From Antedon mediterranea (lineage: Eukaryota > Echinodermata > Crinoidea > Comatulida > Antedonidae), in contig NC_092673.1 of the NCBI RefSeq assembly GCF_964355755.1, positions 35,409,648 through 35,473,647 on the forward strand: 64,000 bases of DNA, given 5' to 3'. Position numbers and translations under genes: made by a program. Numbering within the stretch: position 1 is the stretch's first letter; every line of letters starts with the position of its first letter. Below are positions 23,501 to 29,024 of this stretch, piece by piece. The notes beneath the pieces were generated by a model. The model had not been told where the DNA came from. It saw only the letters and a list, made by a program, of their open reading frames with translations, and made no database searches.

Positions 23501-24785
23501 AGTCCTGCAGTTAGGCAGCCATCTACACCTCCACCCTCTGCTGATGAAGAGTCTGATGATGATAATTCCTATCCAGTTGTTGAACCAACGATCAATAAAA
23601 TTCCAGAGACTGTACCAGACCTTCCTGAAATAATAGAAGAGGAAGATGAAGAGGAAGAGGAGGATGAAGAGAAGGATGAAGAGAAAGAGGAGTTGGAAGA
23701 ACAAATGGAAGACAAAAAAGATGAAGGTACTTCTGAAGACCAAGAGAAAGTTACCGTCACTGAATCTTCCGATTTCGAGACTAATGCCCTTCCAGATCAA
23801 CTTCCTGATATTTCAACAGCTGAAGATAACCAGGAGAAGTCTGAAACAGATAATGACTTCTCTCCTGTGGAGAATCCCCCTGAGCTTCCACCAGACTCGC
23901 CACCAGAGCTTCCTCCTGAGCTTCCTCCAGAACTTCCTCCAGAATTCCCACCAGAGGATGAAAAGCCTAGAACTAAAACTTCAAGCAGGTACATATAACA
24001 ATTCATTAGAATATTGAGGGCAAGAAATATCCCAGAGCAATATTGTCTGACATGTTGTGTCCTTGATAGGAAAGGAAATCGATATGTATGCAAGGTTTAG
24101 GTGAGCTTGGCCACTCCCCGAGTTTGCTCAGCCACGCTCAGATATAGCTCAGCCACTTTAGTTAGTTAGTTTTCTCAGTCCCTCTGTTTGCTCCAACACT
24201 CCCTGCATTTGCTCAACCACTCTGAGCTTTCTCAACCACTTTCTAAAGCCAAGCCAAGTTTAATGTATATATTTAACTTACTTTATTGTAGCATCTTTGA
24301 TGATGACGACGAGGATGATAGTGATCTGTTTACAACACCTATTAAAAAGGTACAAAAGAAGCCTGTCGAGGATACCAATGATGACGATGATGATGTAAGT
24401 AAATCTCATTCATTATTGACACTTCCATCCACATACCAGGACTCAACACAAGGATGTAGATGCATCACAAGCAAGTTGACCAATCACAAGCGATATATCA
24501 GAAAATCTATTCTGTTGTGATTAGTAAGAAATATTTGCATTGCGCTAAATATTTGCATTGCGCTTGCTTCTGAATAATAATAATTTAAAAATGAAATGTT
24601 ACTAGGTTTTTGTCAACCTCCCAATAATTCATATATTAACTTGTTTATATTATACTTGCAGAAATAAATCAAATTGATTTTGTCACATCTGACTAATATC
24701 TTCCATTTTGTTTTTTCAGCCGATGAAACGACCACCACCTCTGTTTGGAGAGGATGATGATGATTTAGATTGGTTGAACACTTAA
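1299..24785 (+). CDS. FKBP15: FKBP15 (WAFL) orthologue, 5' partial, spliced
   Basis: Spliced gene read from exons 1393-1540, 2469-2587, 3704-3928, 6929-7125, 9994-10096, 11858-12029, 15555-15691, 15952-16035, 16904-16966, 17393-17545, 18051-18143, 18272-18400, 18707-18814, 22437-22566, 23026-23250, 23484-23988, 24292-24394 and 24720-24785; 1299-1361 may be one more. All junctions are GT-AG with matching phase, giving 919 residues to the stop. I recognise FKBP15 from the coiled-coil landmarks [35 protein letters not shown] and [17 protein letters not shown], and from the acidic end [12 protein letters not shown]. Family knowledge: an endosomal, actin-linked WH1/FKBP-domain protein involved in early endosome transport. 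The N-terminal WH1-like and FKBP-like domains would lie upstream of the window. The gene model is inferred by eye; no transcript data were used. Confidence 0.9.
1393..1540 (+). CDS. FKBP15: FKBP15 exon (linker, EHSPTEMTG...)
   Basis: The acceptor is ttctag at 1387-1392 and the donor atg|gtaag at 1541. The exon encodes a basic, Pro/Asn-rich linker ([17 protein letters not shown], then a QQNNN run), and it ends in phase 1, completed by the next exon. The upstream frame is closed by TAG at the acceptor itself, so the exon cannot extend leftward. Confidence 0.75.
2469..2587 (+). CDS. FKBP15: FKBP15 exon (glutamine-rich linker)
   Basis: Encodes [14 protein letters not shown] followed by a run of Gln and PQ/AQPPP, ending GYMQ, as expected for the low-complexity linker between the FKBP domain and the coiled coil. 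The acceptor is a NAGNAG site (tagcag, 2466-2471): starting at 2469 or 2472 keeps the frame and adds or drops one Ala. The donor is cag|gtacct at 2588. Without splicing the frame stays open for 37 more codons to TAA at about 2700. Confidence 0.85.
2691..2940. mobile_element. Small MITE with about 26-bp terminal inverted repeats
   Basis: The left end AAAGCTTTTAATTCTTGCAA... (2691-2721) is matched in reverse at 2915-2940, both ending in TGCAATGACTAGGA, with a short indel between the halves. The interior has no coding potential. The size (about 250 bp) and structure suggest a non-autonomous DNA transposon. No clear target duplication was identified. Confidence 0.6.
3704..3928 (+). CDS. FKBP15: FKBP15 exon (start of coiled-coil region)
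   Basis: The acceptor is tctcag and the donor ccaataag|gtaatt; 75 codons in phase 0. It opens with [16 protein letters not shown] (Gln/Pro-rich linker) and ends with [20 protein letters not shown], matching the FKBP15 segment where a conserved E-x-R-x-x-x-x-E/D-M helix starts the coiled coil. Confidence 0.88.
4011..4099. repeat. (TAC)n microsatellite
   Basis: About 29 uninterrupted CTA/TAC triplets lie 80 bp after the preceding exon, within an FKBP15 intron. Confidence 0.97.
4525..4710. mobile_element. MITE with CTCTGTCTACACTATCAAAC termini
   Basis: Terminal inverted repeats: left CTCTGTCTACACTATCAAAC at about 4527-4546; right GTTTGTTAGTGTAGACAGAG at about 4687-4706, nearly its reverse complement. 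The interior has repeated CATATCACTA phrases. A second, interrupted copy lies at 55678-56080, which proves this is a dispersed family. Confidence 0.75.
5448..5505. repeat. (ATTT)n microsatellite
   Basis: About 14 copies of ATTT, uninterrupted. Confidence 0.95.
6497..6566 (+). other. tRNA-like pol III promoter (SINE head or tRNA relic)
   Basis: An A-box-like TGGCTCGATGGT is followed about 35 bp later by a B-box-like GAGTTCGAGTCTC. I cannot fold a proper acceptor stem and cloverleaf by eye, so this is more likely a tRNA-derived SINE head or pseudogene than a functional tRNA. A T-rich run follows at about 6575. Confidence 0.4.
6929..7125 (+). CDS. FKBP15: FKBP15 exon (NIQRIVQEN coiled coil)
   Basis: The acceptor is ctattcag and the donor caaaa|gtaagt; the exon ends in phase 2. 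It encodes [16 protein letters not shown], then [18 protein letters not shown] and [12 protein letters not shown]. The NIQRIVQEN and KISEL.xRNQ blocks are diagnostic of FKBP15. Heptad spacing is clear throughout. Confidence 0.93.
7195..7450. repeat. 17-18-bp minisatellite (GGGGAATAAGCC core)
   Basis: About 14 copies of GGGGAATAAGCCYAC with ACAT or ACCCT spacers, starting 70 bp after the preceding exon's donor. The minus-strand frame through it is repeat-derived only. Confidence 0.9.
8330..8670. repeat. Imperfect 12-bp pyrimidine-rich repeat (TCTTTCTGTTGC)
   Basis: Many variants of TCTTTCTGTTGC, TCCTCCTGTTGA and similar. The open frame across it reads as a Leu/Phe/Ile-rich string purely from the 12-bp periodicity and is not considered a gene. 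Confidence 0.8.
9083..9195. repeat. 54-bp tandem duplication (GGACACCC family)
   Basis: CTCTTCCTTTGGGACACCC begins at 9083 and again at 9137, and a partial third copy starts at 9191. The unit shares the GGACACCC word with the array at 9577-9818. Confidence 0.85.
9577..9905. repeat. 18-bp minisatellite GACACCCATGTTCTGGGG with duplicated flanks
   Basis: About nine tandem 18-bp copies at 9657-9818. The flanks are themselves duplicated: the phrase agaatactttcctgttaaac occurs at about 9612 and 9828, each copy followed by ttattcagtgga. An 18-bp stop-free unit leaves frames open on both strands; no coding is inferred. Confidence 0.9.
9994..10096 (+). CDS. FKBP15: FKBP15 exon ([13 protein letters not shown] coiled coil)
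   Basis: The acceptor is gttttcag and the donor gaaaaa|gtaagt. It joins in phase 2 to give [19 protein letters not shown] and ends LELEHEK. FKBP15 proteins carry a closely similar block (YVEQSN..MEKRNNS) directly after the RNQ end of the preceding exon, so no exon is missing between 7125 and 9994. Confidence 0.92.
11200..11338. repeat. 46-bp repeat, 3 copies, then (TTTG)n
   Basis: Three copies of a 46-bp unit containing TTACACCCACGGCTGGGTAC are followed directly by a (TTTG)n run at 11338-11372. Confidence 0.9.
11338..11640 (-). mobile_element. tRNA-derived SINE, minus strand
   Basis: Read on the minus strand, it starts near 11640 with a pol III B-box-like GGGGTTCGAGGCTC (plus strand about 11611-11624), continues through a central domain (GTGCACTTTAAAGAACC, plus strand about 11490-11510), and ends in (CAAA)n, seen as (TTTG)n at 11338-11372 on the plus strand. 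Head, body and simple-repeat tail are the usual SINE architecture. I do not assign a named family. Confidence 0.6.
11858..12029 (+). CDS. FKBP15: FKBP15 exon (NQMTADLSN coiled coil)
   Basis: The acceptor is tttcaaag and the donor caattg|gtaag; the exon ends in phase 1. It encodes [20 protein letters not shown] and [14 protein letters not shown], a coiled-coil stretch equivalent to the vertebrate segment with LQLKMTAHQKKETELQ-like spacing. The frame closes soon after the donor, so it does not read into the giant array that follows. Confidence 0.92.
12178..15237. repeat. 27-bp minisatellite, about 113 copies (3.06 kb)
   Basis: The unit contains CTCACTCCTGTACCACTACC followed by AAATGTG, 27 bp in all. 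Variants are single substitutions (CCC, CTT, ACC or CCTATA for the CTCCTG segment; ACCAATACC for ACCACTACC). Because 27 is divisible by three and the unit is stop-free in three frames, frames of over 1000 codons run through it on both strands. None joins a flanking exon in frame. A block at about 12957-13640 recurs at +756 bp (28 units) with the same order of variants. It lies wholly within one FKBP15 intron. Confidence 0.97.
15555..15691 (+). CDS. FKBP15: FKBP15 exon ([11 protein letters not shown] coiled coil)
   Basis: The acceptor is ttgtacag and the donor cagaaa|gtatgt. It joins in phase 1 to read [16 protein letters not shown]... and [18 protein letters not shown], near-identical in pattern to the vertebrate FKBP15 block KVTSLEEELTDL. 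Confidence 0.93.
15952..16035 (+). CDS. FKBP15: FKBP15 exon ([13 protein letters not shown])
   Basis: The acceptor is tatctcag and the donor catgag|gtttgt; 28 codons in phase 0. LSERKKK followed by an acidic helix ([14 protein letters not shown]) matches the FKBP15 order of blocks. Confidence 0.92.
16904..16966 (+). CDS. FKBP15: FKBP15 exon (short coiled-coil exon)
   Basis: A 21-codon exon, [20 protein letters not shown] plus Q, phase 0. The acceptor is ccttgaag and the donor aacag|gttagt. Confidence 0.85.
17393..17545 (+). CDS. FKBP15: FKBP15 exon ([11 protein letters not shown])
   Basis: 51 codons in phase 0: [20 protein letters not shown] and then [15 protein letters not shown]. Vertebrate FKBP15 has a comparable (Q)WEAKCEHLL block. 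The acceptor is tttacag and the donor cataag|gtactc. Confidence 0.92.
17568..17985. repeat. 31-bp minisatellite, about 13 copies
   Basis: The unit has the core ATGTAATCACCCCCACCTCC followed by AGCTCT; alternating CCAAAA and TCTAAA subtypes are seen. It begins only about 22 bp after the donor of the preceding exon. The minus-strand Gly/Trp-rich frame through it is repeat-derived. Confidence 0.93.
18051..18143 (+). CDS. FKBP15: FKBP15 exon ([17 protein letters not shown])
   Basis: 31 codons in phase 0, ending [13 protein letters not shown]. The acceptor is tttgacag and the donor gataag|gtatgt. Confidence 0.88.
18272..18400 (+). CDS. FKBP15: FKBP15 exon ([19 protein letters not shown])
   Basis: 43 codons in phase 0, ending [14 protein letters not shown]. 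The acceptor is gatttcag and the donor gaagag|gtaatt. It is the end of the main coiled coil, directly before the conserved VKKIMN block. Confidence 0.88.
18707..18814 (+). CDS. FKBP15: FKBP15 exon ([17 protein letters not shown])
   Basis: 36 codons in phase 0, reading [20 protein letters not shown] and ending LSTIMSTIK. This is the most diagnostic block: vertebrate FKBP15 has VKKIMNQVFQSLRREFE and TIMNTIK in the same places. The acceptor is cctttag and the donor attaag|gtgagg. Confidence 0.95.
19590..20545. repeat. 72-bp minisatellite, about 13 copies
   Basis: Copies with GTTGCAATGCTG begin at 19751, 19823 and so on at 72-bp spacing. Each contains TTATTGTTTTAATTCAG followed by CTCCA, which resembles a 3' splice site. 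Two subtypes (GAGCCGTC and GAGCTGTC) are sorted: CCG predominates left of about 20060 and CTG to the right, with a return to CCG in the last copy. It lies in the 3.6-kb FKBP15 intron. Confidence 0.95.
20546..22436. other. FKBP15 intron remainder, no gene seen
   Basis: AT-rich sequence without a supportable exon, long repeat or RNA gene. Several AATAAA-like strings are present and are not interpreted. Confidence 0.5.
22437..22566 (+). CDS. FKBP15: FKBP15 exon (acidic Glu-rich)
   Basis: Starts [20 protein letters not shown] and continues as a Glu/Asp run to DSS, phase 1. Vertebrate FKBP15 has the matching transition from MVTLQLLN to a Ser/Glu-rich acidic tract right after TIK. The acceptor is attatag and the donor catcag|gttggt. 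Confidence 0.92.
23026..23250 (+). CDS. FKBP15: FKBP15 exon (disordered C-terminal region)
   Basis: Joins in phase 1 and leaves in phase 1; encodes [20 protein letters not shown] ... [20 protein letters not shown]. The composition is low-complexity and hydrophilic. The acceptor is ttttacag and the donor agctcag|gtgaga. Confidence 0.85.
23484..23988 (+). CDS. FKBP15: FKBP15 exon (long acidic and PPELPP repeats)
   Basis: 168 codons. Order: a Pro-rich start ([13 protein letters not shown]), a Glu/Asp/Lys run (about 23636-23725), a mixed acidic segment, then five or six tandem PPELPP-like repeats at about 23877-23955, ending KTSSR. The proline repeats come from a coding 12-bp duplication. The exon leaves in phase 2 at agcag|gtacat. 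It is predicted to be disordered. Confidence 0.9.
24292..24394 (+). CDS. FKBP15: FKBP15 exon (acidic LF motif)
   Basis: The acceptor is ttgtag and the donor gatgat|gtaagt. It encodes [20 protein letters not shown], then an Asp run. The spacing of hydrophobic-Phe, Asp run and Leu-Phe resembles the acidic LFa motifs of FAM21 (WASHC2). Confidence 0.9.
24720..24785 (+). CDS. FKBP15: FKBP15 terminal exon
   Basis: The acceptor is ttttttcag. It encodes [20 protein letters not shown] followed by T and stop TAA (24783-24785). Vertebrate FKBP15 ends in the same manner (PLFG, Asp run, [IL]DWL), which confirms the C-terminus. Confidence 0.95.
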   Translation, partial: PMKRPPPLFGEDDDDLDWLNT

Positions 24786-24836
24786 ACAATTCATTACATT
24801 CAAAACATCGACAAAGTTGAGGCTGTGTGCTCATTT

Positions 24837-24842
24837 AATAAA
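24837..24842 (+). terminator. Candidate FKBP15 poly(A) signal AATAAA
   Basis: First AATAAA downstream of the FKBP15 stop, 52 bp after it. The cleavage site is not determined. Confidence 0.6.
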
Positions 24843-26493
24843 TTTGTTTTCCAAGCAAAATCTATCTAAATTCTGACATGAAACATTATTGAATATTGGA
24901 TAGTTTTTAATGCCTAAAACTTTTTTTTTACAATGAGTGCTGTATTAAGTTGATAATCACTTTACTAAATATTATATTGAGCATAAGCAATTTCAAATAA
25001 ATTAGAGATTTGCAATACTAAATATAATAGTTAATGATGCATTCAGAATTGACTTTTTGGTGTAGTTTTATAAACATAATACTTACAAAATTCATATAAA
25101 TAAAAGTGTTAATGAAAGTTTTGAGAAAGGGCCGATTACACAGTGGCAGTACCATAATTCTGAAAAAGAGACGTCCATTTTTTCCTTGTCAAAGGGCTCC
25201 GAACTGGCCCCTATTGACATCAGATGTTACTATTAAATTTTGATGAAATTAAATCAGTACTGTAACAGTAAAGTTTTTTTTCACTATGGTAAACAATTAG
25301 ATGTATTTTTGTTTCTTTGGTTTATGGATAAGATCTTTGATTTTATAAATAGGATGTATTTCAGGTGAGATGTATTTTAACATTTATTAAATATAAACAT
25401 AGACATTATAATATCAAATACAAAATTAAGCATTTTGTGGTATTCAACAATTTGATAAGACGATAGATAGATAATTAATTTGATTTAAAGGCTGAAATAA
25501 AAATTATATAATATAAAAGTATATTTTGTGTTATACAATTACAATTATAGTAGTTCTTGAAAAACTATTATTATCTCAAATAATTATGATTTATACTCAA
25601 CTTCCCCCTTTAAACCTTGAAAGAGAAAAAAGTAAACCGATCGAAAAACAGTATCTTTTATATTATCTTATAGTATCTTATTATATATATCTACTTTTAC
25701 AATATTAGGATGGAGTTATAAAAAACTGGAAATTCTTAAATTGGCCAAAATGTCTGATTTTTCAAGAATTTGGTTTTCAGAATGCAACTTAAAGATAATG
25801 AAAGAAATTGAGTTGGTTTATGTAACTTTTTGTAGTTTTCTAGGTATATCGTTATTTGACATGCTTTACTGTATCCATAACTGTCATTTTTTTAATGTTA
25901 CAAAAATTATCATTCCAATTTTATATAGTTTACTTTGTGATTAATTATCATAGTTAATTGATTAACATAGAGTAGGTTTTGAAAAAAAGCTAAATTGATT
26001 TAATGTTTTGCTTTGTTAATAATGGTGCATCTAATGATATGGTCACATTGAGTGCTGCTACTTTCAGGTTTACACTCCAAAAACAACATTAATATATAGA
26101 ATATTTGAAACTCAATTACTAAAATAAGTAAGCACTTTGTAGACTTAATATTTAGTGTAGACTAGAAATAGTACTGTAATACTTAACTGTCCTAAAAGAA
26201 TAGTGTAAAAATTAGCATTCAATTGTATATAATTAAAAGTAAAGAAAAATATTTTAATTTGCCAATTCCTTAACATTATGCAATAATATTCTGTAAAAAT
26301 TATTAATTATGAGCTGATATGACGTCCTCAAAGGTCGCCATTTAGGTAAAGGAATGGTTTGTATTTCAACACGGGTTATTATTTTAATTGATAAGTGTAA
26401 TACATTGATAACGTATAATTGTATTTGCATTTACAATGCATGCATACTTATAGATGTGTAATCAAAATACAAAAACATGAATAATTTAGTTAT

Positions 26494-26521
26494 ATTTGCA
26501 TATGCATGAGAATATGCAAAT
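26494..26521. promoter_or_regulatory. Inverted pair of POU octamers
   Basis: ATTTGCATATGCAT (26494-26507) is followed by ATATGCAAAT (26512-26521), two octamer (ATTTGCAT/ATGCAAAT) sites facing each other, about 1.8 kb upstream of the SAPCD2 start. The octamer is the classical POU-domain site; use here is unproven. Confidence 0.35.
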
Positions 26522-27013
26522 AATAAAGTAGAATATGTCTTATCTGTAAAATATGATTTATTAAATTAGTTTATCAAGTATGATTAACTCTTGATAATTA
26601 TTGTATATGTAATTTTATTATGGAAAAATAATGTTTAAAAAAAAGGAATCAAATATATTTGTTTGTTTGTGTGTATCATAAATGTTATCGTTTTATTTAA
26701 ATACAGTACCATATTTATTCGGGGAAGGGGTTTATTTTTTTGGGTGTAATAAACATGTATAATGAAAATACACCTAGATATGAAAAAAATTTATTCAATT
26801 CAGAATCAATCAATTCTACTACAAATAGAAATATGTTGTAATAGCTGCAATATTGTGTGTATCGAGTCTCGGTTGGGGCGACTTTTTCTCATTCTCACAG
26901 ATTTCCTCATCTTTATCGTTTCAAATTAATTAATTAAATTTCAGTATATCACCGGGCGGTTTAAAATTAATGTTCTTTGCCTGTTGTGTTTATATATATA
27001 TATATATATATAT

Positions 27014-27325
27014 ATGCATGTGGCAGGGCGAAGTTAAGCAACGTTGGGCCCGGTTGCGTTCTGGATGGGAGACCGTCTAGAAATCGTGGCGGGTGCTGTA
27101 TATACTGGAGAGTGATGGTGTAATGGTAATATCGGACTAGCATGTGATAGGCATGGGTTCGAGGTTATCTGTACCATACTAATTGCATCCTTAGGCAAGA
27201 TGCTTTACTCTCATTGCCTAATCTGGTAGGCGCTGCACTGCTGGCTGCCGTGGGTCCGTGGAGGGCCTAATCCGAATTTCCTCACTGAGGACAAATATTA
27301 ATACAAAATACAAAAAAAAAAAAAA
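27014..27325 (+). mobile_element. Composite 5S rRNA / tRNA-like SINE
   Basis: 27028-27100 closely follows the 3' two-thirds of 5S rRNA: GAAGTTAAGCA (box A region), then GGATGGGAGACCG (box C), then GGGTGCTGTA. A tRNA-like unit follows: an A-box-like TGGTGTAATGGT at about 27117 and a B-box-like GGGTTCGAGG at about 27155. A SINE-type body (about 27180-27300) and a poly(A) tail (about 27309-27325) complete it. A (TA)n tract precedes it. The element sits inside a TTTATTCGGGG-type dispersed repeat whose parts are visible at about 26710 and 27375. Confidence 0.75.
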
Positions 27326-27487
27326 TATTCGAAAGTGAGGGGGGAATTTAATCAAAATTATGTTGTATTGAGGGCACGTTTATTCAGGGGAGGCGTTTAT
27401 TCAAATAATTATAATAATATAAAAGTACCGTATATTAAATTAATATAACAATAATTAACATGATATTGTCCTGCTGTAAGATATTAT

Positions 27488-27504
27488 GGGTCACTCCGAG
27501 GTCA
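27488..27504 (+). promoter_or_regulatory. DR5 nuclear-receptor element
   Basis: GGGTCA-CTCCG-AGGTCA: two direct hexamers with a 5-bp gap, the classical RAR/RXR spacing, 0.8 kb upstream of the SAPCD2 ATG. Sequence match only. Confidence 0.4.
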
Positions 27505-27533
27505 CTATCTCAATTGTCATATTCGATTGGGAA

Positions 27534-27694
27534 CTTTCGTTGTCAACGTAAAGATTCGTTGAGTACTTTTTGTATTCGAATTGTAAATTTGTGCTCAACA
27601 GAAAGTCATTCGAATAGAAAACGTTGACAACGAAAGCTTTTTCGTTAAGAACAATCTCAACGCTCAAAATACTCCGTTAAAGAAGTACTCAACG
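27534..27694. repeat. Interleaved inverted repeats
   Basis: CTTTCGTTGTCAACGT (27534-27549) is perfectly inverted at 27621-27636. CGTTGAGTACTT (27558-27569) is inverted at 27683-27694. The arms alternate A-B-A'-B', not nested. A palindromic ATTCGAAT also occurs twice in between. Confidence 0.8.
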
Positions 27695-28299
27695 GAAAAA
27701 CTACTCTATATGTTACAAATAATTATACAATACAAATTTATTATTTGGTGGAAAAACAGATTTATGATAGCGCCCTCTATGTTAAGACATTTTTGGATAC
27801 CACATTTCAAAACCAAAACAATACTTAGTTTGCTGACAGTTCGTGAGTTGATTCAGTGTTGGACGGAGGGGAAGTATTTGATTGTAATATTAAACAGAAG
27901 TTTCTCAATCAGTTAAAAAATAACAGGTAATGTAGGCCATTTGATTTCACTGTTGACATTTTGTAATAAAGTGTGGAATGACCGAAGAATCTAATGTAGA
28001 CTGGTAGGCACGATGTTGTAATTTTTTAGTTAGCCTGTGTGACAGGCTATATGTAGCCATCGATGCATGCATGGAGTAACTTTAGTAAGCAGGAGCACTT
28101 GGTAGGCCAGCAACAAGTGGTGGTGTGTGGCTTACACTGAGATGATAGTTGGGTCTAAGTAAGAGGAAATTCTTTTCAATAAACGTCTATACATCATCAA
28201 TTATTTTTATTGTTGGTATTTAGTTTTGTGTGAGAATACACACCTATAACTTTATAAGTATATTAATAAAGGTTTTTTTTCATTTTTTATAAATTTCAG

Positions 28300-29024
28300 C
28301 ACAATGATGGCTACTTTGGTGCCTCATAAACCGGTAGAGCACACTACCAACAACAACAACAACAACATAGTTTCTCCACCAAAATCACCTATTGATAACT
28401 TGCCTAAAGCATTTGTTTCGTCGTTAAAAGTACTGTTTGATATTCTTGACGAAGACAGAGATGGCATGATAGATCTTAAAGACATTGAAACCAGATGGAA
28501 AGGTGAAGATGTTATTGGAGTCCCCCGTGGCGTTTTAGAAGGGTTAAAAAAGGTTACCCCAAAAACCGGAAAGCTAAGTTTTGATCGTTTTTGCACAGGT
28601 TTAAAAATAGCGCTTATTAACAGTAGGTTTGAGAAGACGGCGAATGGTAAATCGTCGCATGAGGATAAACAACATCCGAACACAGCTACTGTACGTCCTA
28701 ACAACGCCATCTTGCCCATGCAGCGTGAACGTTCAAAAAGCGCTTCCCATTTGTTGAGAGGAAAGCCTCCCGGTCTTTTGGAGACGGATCTTGATAAAAC
28801 CGATCCAGGGCCGGATATAAAGAGACGTCAAAGAGACCATCCAATGCGCAGAAGTTTTGGACATTCTAATGGAGGCCCACGAAAGCCAATCGACTTTGAT
28901 GGGTGGATGAAGAAACAAGAGTATGGGCAGGTCCCTTCTTCACGAGTTTCGAGGAGTGTTTCGTCAATCATGAACCGTCCTCCAAGTCGTAACTCTCTTG
29001 ATGGCCAGTCAGGCATGAATCAAG
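28300..29024 (+). CDS. SAPCD2: SAPCD2 first coding exon (suppressor APC domain)
   Basis: Start ATG at 28304, four bases after an acceptor (aaatttcag, 28291-28299), so a non-coding 5' UTR exon probably lies upstream. 240 codons plus one base, with the donor caag|gtatgt at 29025. Residues about 35-108 form the conserved domain (AFVSSLKVLFDILDE ... IETRW ... PRGVLEGLKKV ... LSFDRFCTGLKIAL), recognised as the N-terminal region of SAPCD2/p42.3. Residues 49-60, DEDRDGMIDLKD, look like an EF-hand loop. The rest is basic and Ser/Pro-rich. An Asn run (residues 16-21) comes from an AAC repeat. Family knowledge: SAPCD2 regulates spindle orientation and cell polarity through LGN. The whole gene is 434 residues against about 394 in human. 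Confidence 0.9.

Larger units (their letters stand above)
24843..28299. other. Intergenic FKBP15 to SAPCD2 region
   Basis: No protein-coding exon was recognised. It holds a CRE-like TGACGTC at about 26320, paired octamers at 26494-26521, a SINE at 27014-27325 and a DR5 and inverted repeats at 27488-27694. A possible 5' UTR exon donor (ataacag|gtaatg) lies near 27927; this is a guess. Confidence 0.6.
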
